Source of the DNA: Gonatopus flavifemur
Taxonomy: Eukaryota; Arthropoda; Insecta; Hymenoptera; Dryinidae
NCBI GenBank assembly: GCA_018340375.1
Contig: JAFFJZ010000003.1
Location: forward strand, 25,978,001 to 26,042,000
Reading direction: 5' to 3'
DNA length: 64,000 nt
Of the stretch, positions 25,200-34,124 are shown piece after piece (the stretch's first letter is position 1; the number at the start of each line of letters is the position of its first letter). The notes beneath the pieces are model-generated. The model made no database searches. It was not told the DNA's origin and saw only the letters and a list, made by a program, of their open reading frames with translations. Both the position numbers and the translations under genes were made by a program.

Positions 25200-26375
25200 T
25201 ACAACAGACGCAGTACTGTACCAGCACTGGCCAAGACTGGCAGGGTACTGACATTTGTCTGGAATGATAACGCTTTTCTGTACTGAGGACTGAGTACCTG
25301 GCCGGTATTGAGCTCTCAGGACTGGTTTATCAGTACAGGCATAGTATCCCATGGAATCGGTAGTCAAGTGACGTTAGAATCACGATCTTGGCAATTCAGC
25401 TGTTGTAGCGAGCTGAAGTCTTGCCAGTATTAAGCCAGAGTTGGTATGATCATTCAATATGTTTGAAAGATAGCAATGTGTCAGTATTGATAGGACTCTG
25501 ACTGACTACGGAATCTGTGGTCGACTAACATTAAAATCACGATCTCAGCAACTTGGCTGTGGTAGTGAACCGAAGTCGTGCCAGCATTCGGCCAGAGTTA
25601 GTATCATATGTTCGAGAGACAACAATGTGCCAGCATTGGTAGGACTTCATTCCACTACGGAATCCAAGGTGAATTGTATGACTTCAACGGTCCTATTACA
25701 ATAAATGGCAATTTGAGTAATTCGTCGTCAACTTGGAGATCGGCTGATGTGATAGAGACTCAGTTTCTCGCTCACAAGACCCGGATTCAACCCTCACTCA
25801 GGGAACTTTGAAGAAATCACTTCCAAAATACTCTCCTCCAATAACGATAATGAGAACAATGAATGATTCAGATTTTCAAAGTTCAAATTTAATGTGTTTT
25901 TTTCTTACTCGACATATGATCACTCCTGGTAACTCCGGTTACCGGTACTGTGCCAGTACAGGGTGGGGTTTGAATTTCTACATAGGATGTCATCATTTCG
26001 ACTTCCCTTCATTTCTCACCCAGCTCTGGCGAAATAACTGATCCTGTTGCAATGCCAGAGTTGCACCATAGGAGACTCACATCAAATATCCCTACCACCG
26101 TGGTGGTAAATGTCATACTGGCCCTTATGTAAAATGGTGTTATCATTTCAACCCCTTTGCCAGTACTGCCAATCCAACTGGCCCCATAATGGTCGCTTTA
26201 GATTTGCCAATACTAGCACCTCCGGCAACAGTAGTGGGCCAGTAGCAGCCCGTGTTTCCATTTTCACATGGGACTGTATTTCTATGTCTCCAGTACTGAT
26301 CCCCTACGTGTTGGCCAAGTGTTGAAGACCTAATACTGGCACTATACTGCACCTGCTGCCAACATTGGCTTAATT
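25200..26375. mobile_element. Inverted relative of the 9.67-kb element (copy B), ends not found
   Basis: The reverse complement of about 25,350-26,275 aligns with 9,745-10,475 through most of its length, including CCACCGTGGTGG, the tRNA-like block and a GCAATGCCAGAG block. It carries two or more diverged tandem units of about 165 bp (around 25,385-25,545 and 25,545-25,670). The flanks (25,200-25,350 and 26,275-26,375) are also full of CCAGTACTGG/CCAGCACTGG variants but do not match copy A, and no CAGTAGACTC terminus is present. Either the ends were lost or the shared core belongs to a family with different ends. Confidence 0.7.
25736..25801 (+). repeat. tRNA-like segment inside copy B
   Basis: Same A-box-like GGCTGATGTGATAGAG as in copy A, but the B box has decayed to GGATTCAACCC. 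Conserved placement within the larger repeat shows it was part of the element before the copies separated. Confidence 0.55.
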
Positions 26376-28338
26376 CGGATTTCAATCTCCTTGAAGTACT
26401 TTCTCCTTCTTACCCTTACTGGGATACGTTATAATTTGAAGTTTCATGTGCACGACATATCGATCAACGACTAACTGTTTCGCACGTATACATATAATTC
26501 ATATAAATATACGAATGAAATCACATACAAACAAGGATTGATTTGTCAGGTGATATAATTCAAAGATATTATATCCATTATTAAAATCGAAATACACTCG
26601 AATAAAATGGAAAAAAAGTAATATTTTAGTATGAAATGATATTATGGCTTTGAGAGTTAGGATTCAGGTTACAATAATTCTACGTCTATTGGAATTTTAA
26701 ATATCCATAAATGGATCTTCCAGCATGTTGGTGAGCCATTATTGTTCGTCAATTAATCAGTGATCTAGATTCGTAGGGTACTTAATCGATAATAACGTAT
26801 ACCTGTCCTGAATATACTAATACTGTTGCCAAAATCCGTACGTAATATTCTAAATTTAGCGACGAGAATTCAACAATTATTCCCATTCTTATAACTAAAT
26901 ATCTCCTTGAATATTCGAAGCTTCCGTTCATTCCTCTAGAACAAAGTGAATCAAATCAAAAGAATATTCTTATAATTATAGTGCCCTGTCGAAGTTTTGA
27001 ACTTAATTGTTAACAACAGTTTTGCATCACGATCCACGACCTGTTTTAACTTTTATAATGCATATGCACAATTTTAATGACTTATTTTATGAATGATTTT
27101 GCTATGATACTTCTCGCAATGTACAAGCTTCACCTCGATAATAGCATCGTGGAAGAAATTTCGATATAAAACATTTCTGTTGACACAAAGATGAGATTGT
27201 GAATTTTCATTCATGAAACAAATATCATTTATTTCGATTTCAACATTTAATCAGAAATGTATTTTAGAAAGATAAATGGGACTCGTGTGCAGTTGATGTA
27301 AGTTATGAGTTGACAATATAGCAGGAGTAAAGGTGAGGGTGTGACGTTGTGCCATGTGATATCCATAGTTGGAGGAAGATAGATGGTCCCATGGGCTTAA
27401 AATTACTGGGCGGAGCCTTAAATGGTCGATTAGAACAAGGACATTGTCAACAGTTGGTTGATTAGATTTCTTGGTGTAATCAGGTCAACAACTCTTGAGA
27501 ATTTATCGCTCCTCATTATGCCTCTTCCTTGGAAAGATGAAACTGAAACCACGCATATCACTTCGATGCGATAATTGGACGTTTCCAGTTAATATGAGAA
27601 AATTTATCTTTTTTTTTCGTTGAAAACTGATTTAATCAGAATTAATTAATTCATCCTGAGTTTGGATTACGAACCAGACAGATTCTAAGTTTATTATAGT
27701 AAACAAATTGCAAAGGATGTACGATGTGGATAGTAGGTTCATGGAAATGAAATGCTTTGCGAAGCGTCGAGAAGGGCGGAGAGTTGTACCAAAGTGCAAC
27801 CTCGACTGCTGTCGGAGGATTGATTACTCTTGATGAGAATGATGATGAGATTCAAAATCTTGAATCAACTTTGAACTCGACTGAAATAATACCTACATCG
27901 CGTTGCATGTGGTAATTTACACTTTTATTCTCATATTTCTCATATATGAGCTAATCGAAGAATTGTGTTGGGATAAAGAATCCGTTATCGAGGAAAGAGT
28001 TTTCCCCGTCCTTTTAAAATGCTTTCAAATGTCAGAATATGCGATTCTTAAGAGTGCCTGTGTGCTGGGACTGTCTGTTTATCCGGTGACGGGAAGTTCT
28101 GATGATTTTTTGAATGTTCTATTTTGATACCGATCATATGAACTCTTTGGCAAATAAGGAAGAATAGAGAATTTTTTCAATATTTGGTTCTTTAATTTTT
28201 CTCAAGATATTTTTGGTTAGAATGCATGGATTTATAATGAGTCTTCCTGTGGAATTCCTTCCGAATCCATTAGGGCATTCGGTAGCCAGTTAAAATCCAG
28301 GATCTCGAAGATCTGCGAAGTGATTGGTCTCCTTCCGA
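26376..28338. other. Non-coding spacer
   Basis: AT-rich, with a short fragment at 27,355-27,404 shared with 20.25 kb. A leucine-rich open frame near 27,903-28,127 begins at TTG, not ATG, and has no recognised domain. Nothing else bounded is seen. Confidence 0.4.
27355..27404 (+). repeat. Short dispersed repeat fragment, copy 2
   Basis: GTGATATCCATAGTTGG ... TAGATGGTCCCATGGG repeats the pair of words seen at 20,251-20,302. Confidence 0.35.
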
Positions 28339-28346
28339 GACGCACG

Positions 28347-28513
28347 CAGAGTTGCCAGATGAGTTCCGACGCTGAGGGGAAATGTACCCCCACCATCACC
28401 TCGTATATGTATGTGTTGTAAGTGTTACTTACCAATACTTACGACTATTATATACATGAAGTGATGGTAGGGGTACTCTTCCCCTGAGCGTTGGAGCTCA
28501 TCTGGCAACTCTG
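28347..28513. mobile_element. 167-bp hAT-type MITE with an exact 8-bp duplication
   Basis: The ends CAGAGTTGCCAGATGAG are inverted copies flanked by a perfect GACGCACG on both sides (28,339-28,346 and 28,514-28,521). Most of the element is foldback, with AGGGGAA and ACCATCAC blocks in both arms. An 8-bp duplication plus a CAG start fits the hAT superfamily (P elements can also give 8 bp). Confidence 0.92.
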
Positions 28514-28559
28514 GACGCACGTTCGCCTTGTCATTTGCGAAATCTAGTTTGTTGTTAAA

Positions 28560-29110
28560 ATAACCCTAGATTTTCGAGTCACGCACATTATTCCGTTGGA
28601 ATCGCGCCGTCCGCGCCTTGCTTTACCAATTAGAGCCACGCGCACTCCATTTCGCGCCTTGTTTCCGTTGGATCCGGTCGAACTTCCAACCCTGTAACGT
28701 CTCCGCGCAGAACACGTGTGCACACGTTAGGAATAGTCGACTTAGGGTTCTCAGACTTCAATTGGTCCTAGAATTAACTAGTTTGTAAGATCTTGTCATA
28801 TTCTATAGATATTTAATTCTTGTTTATTTATGAACTGACCAGTTCGATTATGTATATTGAAAAATGATTCAATCCCTAACAGCACAATGTGTCTCTGGGA
28901 CGTTTTCTGAACGTTCAGAAAACCTCTCCTACGTTCTATAAACCTTCCATAAACGTTCCAGTGGCACGTTGTGCTGTCTAGGATAAATGTAAATTACTTT
29001 GTTCAAAACTCAGAGCTCGTCTCCTCATTCCTAGTATTAATAATCTGTGACCCGCGTTTCTCAACCTAGAAAATCCGAACCTTGGTCTTCCGACGAGGGA
29101 GAGGCATATT
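28560..29110 (+). repeat. GC-richer segment, possible LTR 3' end and leader
   Basis: GC content rises sharply at 28,590-28,730 (CGCGCC, CCGCGC words). TGTAACGTCTCCGCG at about 28,695 looks like a retroviral-type LTR start and an ATAAA lies near 28,983. AATAATCTGTGACCCGCGTT at about 29,037-29,056 recurs at about 32,806-32,825, followed in both places by related AGAAAATCCGAACC / AAGAATCCAAGAACC. A shared block with a sharp left edge is what an LTR/leader junction would give. No gag or pol frame follows, so this is tentative. Confidence 0.3.
28875..28982. mobile_element. 108-bp MITE with AACAGCACAA ends, nested in the LTR-like segment
   Basis: CCTAACAGCACAATGTG on the left and, read inward from the right, CCTAGACAGCACAACGTG are inverted copies. 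The interior is a degenerate iteration of ACGTTC/GAACGT (ACGTTTTCTGAACGTTCAGA). The ends resemble the CCCAGATAGCACAA family found at 35.9, 44.2 and 59.5 kb, so this is probably a related subfamily. Confidence 0.7.
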
Positions 29111-29608
29111 TGAGGGTAAATTCTTTAATTTACGATATCTTCATATATCAACGCGTTAGGGTCTTAAAAACGAAACGTCACATCTACGACATTTACATTC
29201 TGGTGAGGAGGGTCAGAAACAAATTGGCATGAAAAGATCAAATAAAGGACGTGGAAGTGAGTATAATTCTCTGTATCGATTCGTTATTTTCCATTCCAAG
29301 ACGATTGAATTGAATGAAAATTGATTAGAGTATCATAGAAACTAGATTTCAATGTATATTCTATATAAATCTCATGTGGACAAACTTTATGTACTATTGC
29401 TAGCATATATATATATAAATGGAGATCTACAAGCGAATGTATCCTCAGCTCAACTTCCACACAATTTTATAGTTACCACGGAATTCACCCTGGAAAATCA
29501 TGGTACAGTCCTTTTTCCTTCAAGAATAGCTGAACGTAACTATTGTAATCGAGAGTGAGCAATAAATTCATTGGCAGAGTTTGAAATTTTGCGAATTCAA
29601 AAGCCAGA

Positions 29609-29646
<38 letters not shown>

Positions 29647-30251
29647 ACACAAAGGAAAAAAACTTATCTTTCTTTAAAAAGAGAAAAAAAATTTTTAATT
29701 TCACGTCGCGCACATTTTCGGTTTTATGCACAAAGTCTGTCGGTTATTCTTGTTGAATACAATGAAGTTGATTTTACCATCATGTTCACAGCTTTTCTTA
29801 TGTCAATGTTGATTTCACCGGGTGAGTTGTGTTCAATTCGAGTTTGCAATAAGGTTCAAACAGTCTGAGATTTCAAAGATTTCATTCGCACACGGAAAAC
29901 ACCCTCATTATGAATTCAAGAATGTACATAGAATAATGTCGAATACTCAGACAAATTAACCAAATTTTCAAGGATTCTTATTTTATAGTAGAATAACAAT
30001 TTATGTTTTCAAAGAGAATTAAAGTGTCACAGGTTTCGAAAACTTTGTGCTTATTTACCATAAATTCTTATTGCGCGAGTATTACTGAAGGTAATAATCC
30101 AAAAAGTGAAGATTGGAAGTTCTGTAGAATGTTTGTACAGTATACAATTATACTGGTGATACTTGGAAATTGTGTGTGATAAAAAAATATTTTAGGAAAT
30201 TTCTCACACATTTGTTTATATACATTGTAGAAAAATTTTTTCTGACTAATT
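29111..30251. other. Non-coding spacer with GA microsatellite
   Basis: Background-like sequence. Open frames here are short, and the one around 29,571-29,868 is driven by the GA repeat. Confidence 0.45.
29613..29644 (+). repeat. (GA)n microsatellite
   Basis: About 15 uninterrupted GA units. Confidence 0.9.
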
Positions 30252-30471
30252 TTTCACAGCGACTGTCTTTTGAATTTTCAGATGAATCTTACTGAATTCC
30301 AAGGAACTGCAACTAAATTTCGGAATGTATTTTGAAAATTCAGAAGAAAATGGCTGTAACCTTTCACAGCGACTCTCTTTTGAATTTTCAGATGAATTTT
30401 ACTGAATTTCAAGGAACTTCAAGTAAATTTCGAAATGTATTTTGAAAATTCAGAAGAAAATGGTTGTAGAA
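30252..30471 (+). repeat. Two tandem 110-bp units rich in TTCAGA
   Basis: The units start at TTTCACAGCGACTGTC (30,252) and TTTCACAGCGACTCTC (30,362) and agree at over 90% of positions by eye. Each contains GAATTTTCAGATGAA near its start and the near-complement TTTGAAAATTCAGAAG near its end, so each unit is itself a weak inverted repeat. A third partial, diverged block (TTTGAAATTTCAGAAGGAA) follows. Confidence 0.85.
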
Positions 30472-30633
30472 AATTACAGTAACATTTTTTGAAATTTCAG
30501 AAGGAATTTCTTCAAAATGTAGGGCAGGGAGCGAAGCTGTTTGTGATAGGATCTACAATTTCTGTATTTTCAAACTGGTCACGTTGAAGCTTCTTCGGAT
30601 ACTCTTCAGTGATAGCTGAAAAAGTACTCTGAA

Positions 30634-30776
30634 CAGAGATAGTAACGTTACTCGTTTTCGTTATTCATTATATATGAAATATGTATAAGGAATATTCAAT
30701 TTGTATACAAAACATATATTATTATATATATTTTATATATAATAAGTAACGAAAATGAGTAACATTACCATCCCTG
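30634..30776. mobile_element. 143-bp hAT-like MITE
   Basis: CAGAGATAGTAACGTTACTC on the left pairs with the complement of the right end (CAGGGATGGTAATGTTACTC read inward), and pairing continues through a TTTTCGTTA block into an AT-rich centre. The flanking 8-mers ACTCTGAA (30,626-30,633) and ACTTTAAA (30,777-30,784) agree at 6 of 8 positions, consistent with an aged 8-bp duplication. CAGGGATGG ends are common in hAT elements. Confidence 0.78.
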
Positions 30777-31037
30777 ACTTTAAACCATCTAAACATCAGC
30801 TATTGGAAAATATAGAAGTTGTAGACCCTGTAATAACTCAGACTCAGACTCGAATTGAGGTAATTCGAATGCGGAGAAGAATATTTTACACATGTTTGAA
30901 CATTTAAACAAGCACAGTCTTATATCCCGGGCATGTGAGAGAGGTCTTCCACTTGTATGAGACAGTCGGTCGTGTGACTCTTGTCAAAGTGCTTGAGTCG
31001 TCGACATAATAACCTGAGGCTATATCCTTGATCCAAC

Positions 31038-31285
31038 CAGTGTCCTCAGATTTGACTCGCAAACGTTGAACACACAAATGCGACTGTACACCCGTGTGAA
31101 AAAAGGGAGGATACGGTTGCGCGCGCAACCTAGCACGCTTCCTCTATTGCTCATAGAATATTTGATGGGAGAGCGAAGGAGGAAGCATGCTAGGATGCGC
31201 GCGCAACCATACCCTCTCTTTTTTCACACGGATGTACAGTCGCATCTGTGTGTTTAACGTTTGCGAGTCAAATCTGAGGACACTG
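31038..31285. mobile_element. 248-bp foldback MITE with an exact 8-bp duplication
   Basis: The ends CAGTGTCCTCAGATTTGACT are exact inverses and the arms remain nearly identical for over 100 bp, including GCGACTGTACA and GGTTGCGCGCGCA. The exact flanking duplication is GATCCAAC (31,030-31,037 and 31,286-31,293). The short mismatched centre and high arm identity suggest a recent insertion. A CAGTG start with 8-bp duplication fits hAT, with P as the alternative. No coding capacity. Confidence 0.93.
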
Positions 31286-31300
31286 GATCCAACATACGCA

Positions 31301-31513
31301 TCAGTGCTGCCAGATTCGAGGTATACACCGTTTCTGCCCCTTTCATCGAGCTATTCCCCTTTTCCCTACCATGCGGATCAAGCTGAATCAGCAAGAGAAA
31401 AAGTAACTTACTTTTTCTCTCGCTTGCCCGACTTGATTCGCATGGTGGGAGAAAAGAGAGTAGCTCGATGGAAGGGGCAGAAACGGTGTGTGCCTCGAAT
31501 CTGGCAACACTGA
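31301..31513. mobile_element. 213-bp foldback MITE directly abutting the previous one
   Basis: The ends TCAGTGCTGCCAGATTCGAG and TCAGTGTTGCCAGATTCGAG (read inward) pair, and the arms continue through ACCGTTTCTGCCCCTT and ATCGAGCTA. The exact flanking 7-mer is ATACGCA (31,294-31,300 and 31,514-31,520); counted as ATACGCAT it is 8 bp with one extra A at the right junction. Its left duplication begins at the base right after the duplication of the 31,038-31,285 element. TIRs of the TTGCCAGA type also occur at 28,347. Confidence 0.9.
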
Positions 31514-31537
31514 ATACGCATAGTGCTCAGTCTCTAA

Positions 31538-31883
31538 GGCCCGCGTCACATGGAATGAAAATTAACAGCGGGACGGAACGCAGGATGAGCGGTACCAATC
31601 AAAGTCATTCTACTGTTTTTGCTCCACTATTGTCCCATAAACGGAAAAAGTAGCCGAAAGCGGATCGCGGAACCAACGGATTTGCAGAATTTTTAGTGAC
31701 TGTTGGATGAAACCAAATAAGACTAGGCATACTTGAAAACTATTGGTACCGGGATCCGCTTCTCGCTACTTTTTCCGTTCATGGGACAGTAGGGAAGAGA
31801 AAACGGCGGAATGACTTTGATTGGTGTCGCTCATTCCGCACGTTACGTCCCTTAGTTGATTTTTGTACCATGGGACATCAGCC
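31538..31883. mobile_element. 346-bp PIF/Harbinger-type MITE with TAA duplication
   Basis: The left end GGCCCGCGTCACATGG and the right end read inward, GGCTGATGTCCCATGG, are imperfect inverses. Deeper in the arms are long matches (CCAATCAAAGTCATTC, ACGGAAAAAGTAGC, AGCGGATC). TAA flanks both sides (31,535-31,537 and 31,884-31,886). A TWA target and a GG-starting TIR are the hallmarks of PIF/Harbinger. Confidence 0.85.
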
Positions 31884-31886
31884 TAA

Positions 31887-32013
31887 CCCCGGGTACTCAT
31901 GCTAGCGACTGTTGCGCTCGACATCATTAGGAGAAACAAGAGATCCGAGTTGAAAACATCTTTTTTCTTCTCATGATGTCGCGCCCGACAGTCGCTAGCA
32001 TGAGTCTCCGGCC
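31887..32013. mobile_element. 127-bp foldback element abutting the Harbinger MITE
   Basis: TACTCATGCTAGCGACTGTT and the complement of ACAGTCGCTAGCATGAGTCT pair almost perfectly, followed by GACATCAT in both arms. The left end begins at the base after the TAA duplication of the neighbour; the right end is followed by TGA. If TAA/TGA is a decayed three-base duplication this is a second Harbinger-type insertion sharing one TAA. The extreme ends (CCCCGGGTAC against GGCCGGAGAC) match poorly. Confidence 0.7.
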
Positions 32014-32048
32014 TGATGGCTATTTCCTCAGCATCGCAGTAGGGTTGG

Positions 32049-32243
32049 TCAGGGGGGGGGGGGGGAGGGAGTGCCATTTCTCCTCTCAAGTAATGTAGAG
32101 TCAATAGGAGAGGGGGTCTGGGTAGGGAAAGGACCGAATTCCTCTCCTACCTGGACAGTGATACGAGGAGTCTCAGGGGCCGAGGTGGAAATACTTCTGT
32201 CACGATCACGAAATCTCCTACGACTCGCCACACACCCCTGCAA
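32049..32243 (-). other. GC-rich open frame of about 65 codons, possible gene or gag fragment
   Basis: Read on the minus strand, this stretch is open for about 65 codons and has a composition unlike its AT-rich surroundings: arginine/aspartate-rich (RRRFRDRDRS), then proline/serine/threonine-rich (SAPETPRITVQV, FPTQTPSPIDST) and a PSPPPP run. There is no ATG. TTTGCAG lies at the start like a splice acceptor and CAGGTAGGA inside like a donor. A 14-base homopolymer (32,052-32,065) ends the frame. It could be a captured exon, a retrotransposon gag fragment or chance. I recognise no family. Confidence 0.25.
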
Positions 32244-32296
32244 ACCAATAACTTGTTTTGGATCTACGAGAATGGATTTCCTTGTATCCGATGGTG

Positions 32297-32503
32297 CACG
32301 GAAAGCCTGGATCTATCAAAAATTCGTAGTCAAAATATTAACAGTTGATAGTTTCATTGGTATTTGTCACAGTGAAACTATCAATTGTTAATACATCGAC
32401 TACAAATTTTTAGTAGACGCAATACAAATATTTTCCAGCGATCCTCGTTTTCCCTAAATTGACAGTCATTTTTCTAAATATTGATAGACCCAGTCTTTCC
32501 GTG
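32297..32503. mobile_element. 207-bp mariner-type MITE, CACGGAAAG ends
   Basis: The left end CACGGAAAGCCTGGATCTAT and the right end read inward, CACGGAAAGACTGGGTCTAT, match at 18 of 20 positions. The right flank is TA and the left flank TG, a decayed TA. A second inverted pair (TTGATAGTTTCA / TGAAACTATCAA) forms an internal hairpin. The ends belong to the same CACGGAAA class as 24,495 and 33,718. Confidence 0.85.
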
Positions 32504-32805
32504 TAGAAAACCACCAAATGGGTCTTTTAGGTGTGAAGCATAGATCCCAGAATGCGGGAGCTGGTGACCCCCATCAGTTTCTGAGTGAAAATGAGTCTAT
32601 CTATCTCTAATCATTTACCGTAAATCCGATTAGATCTTTGGAAACACACATTTTCCATTAGATCCGATCAAGAATCGGTTCGGACCATTCCAAGTCCTGG
32701 CATTACTACTTCATTGAATAAAAATGAGAATTGTTTGATTATTTAATTGCCATCACTATAAAATTGAATTGAATTAATATTGTTTGAAACTTTAATTTGA
32801 AACAA

Positions 32806-32880
32806 TAATCTGTGACCCGCGTTCACACTCCACAAGAATCCAAGAACCGGCGCACGAGAGGCATTTAGGTACTGTATTTA
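32806..32880 (+). repeat. Second copy of the CTGTGACCCGCGTT block
   Basis: AATAATCTGTGACCCGCGTT and the next 40 or so bases resemble 29,037-29,100 (AATCC-AAGAACC, GAGAGGCATTTAGG). The upstream AT-rich sequence does not match. It fits a retrotransposon leader fragment or an unclassified dispersed repeat. Confidence 0.4.
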
Positions 32881-33717
32881 CAGTGACGATGGAACATCGT
32901 CGGCGCGATCATTGATTTCGAAACTCCACAGATGCATATTCCAACATCGATACTCAAAAGATCCACCGGTTTATAATCCCTCAACGAATCACCTTTTTTT
33001 ATCCTCTTTCAATATGTTTCCTTTTTTCACAACAGCAACAACAAAATTAATTCGATCAAACGAATTCTCATTTTTTGTAAGCAAATAAATGACTTGACAT
33101 GTGAAATATCTCTTCCGTAACAATTGGGAGCAAGGGGGGGGGGGGGATGTGAACATTCAACGAATGATATCCATGTTTTTAACTGGAGTTGAAAAAAGAA
33201 TCAATATAGGGCCCATCACAGTTCATTCAAATTGAAATTCCACATTGATTGTCGCATCAATTTTACAACAGGGAGATGATATTCATGTAACCGACGTGCC
33301 CTCACGTGTACCAATAAATTTGTTCGATTATCAATATTCCCACGGTTAGTAGTTTTGTATATGAACATCCAAACTTCGATGAGACGCATTAATTAATATT
33401 CCAGATGAGAAATTGGATTGTATTTGTTATTCATGTAGGATTAAAATTACTCAATGAACGCACGAGCGGTTGAATGAACAATTCATTCGTACAATTCTCG
33501 TTCACCGTTCTTTCTAATTTGTTGAAAATCGATGAGGGAATGATGAGTTTAGCTGAATCGTGAAATTAAAGATGAAATCCTAAAGAATTATACTATACAC
33601 ATTTGGAGTTGTCTGATTGTTTGAAAATAATTTATTCAAGAAGAATAAGGAAACTTGTGCGATATTCAACTAAATACTTCTTCTCAGTGCAGTAAGGCTC
33701 AAATTTAGTGTGGAGTA
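32881..33717. other. Non-coding spacer with a 13-base G run
   Basis: A run of 13 G at 33,134-33,146 stands alone in AT-rich DNA. No gene or bounded element otherwise. Confidence 0.5.
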
Positions 33718-34074
33718 CACGGAAACAAATGTGAGTAAAAAATATAGTAAACTTTAATAAAAATCTATTGCTTAAACTTGTAATGAAGATAAAACGTTCC
33801 ACATTTTTGTTGAATTTCTCTTGAAAAAGAATGCAAAATTACTAATACTTGCCAAACGATGCAAAAAAAAAAATATGAACTTTCCAAAAATCGTGCATGA
33901 AATTTTACAAAGTGAATAATACAATTTCGAAATTTCGTTATTCACTGTGTAAGATTTCATGCGCGTAAAATTCAACAAAAATGCGAAACATTTTATCTTC
34001 GTTACAAGTTTGAGGCATATCCTCAGATGTTTATTCAAGATTACTATATTCTTTTACCCACATTCTTTTCTGTG
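33718..34074. mobile_element. 357-bp palindromic mariner-type MITE
   Basis: The left end CACGGAAACAAATGTGAGTA and the right end read inward, CACAGAAAAGAATGTGGGTA, are flanked by TA on each side (33,716-33,717 and 34,075-34,076). The arms pair over most of their length, including AACTTGTAATGAAGATAAAA against the complement of TTTTATCTTCGTTACAAGTT. It is a younger relative of the element at 8,359-8,762. Confidence 0.88.
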
Positions 34075-34124
34075 TACCAGTAAACATCACGGAACAATGA
34101 AATAAAGGAAAAAATAAGAAAAAA

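Noticed and set aside
27903..28127. Leucine-rich open frame resembling a helical repeat protein
   Set aside because: It starts at TTG, is only 74 codons, and has no flanking exons or conserved motif that I can support.
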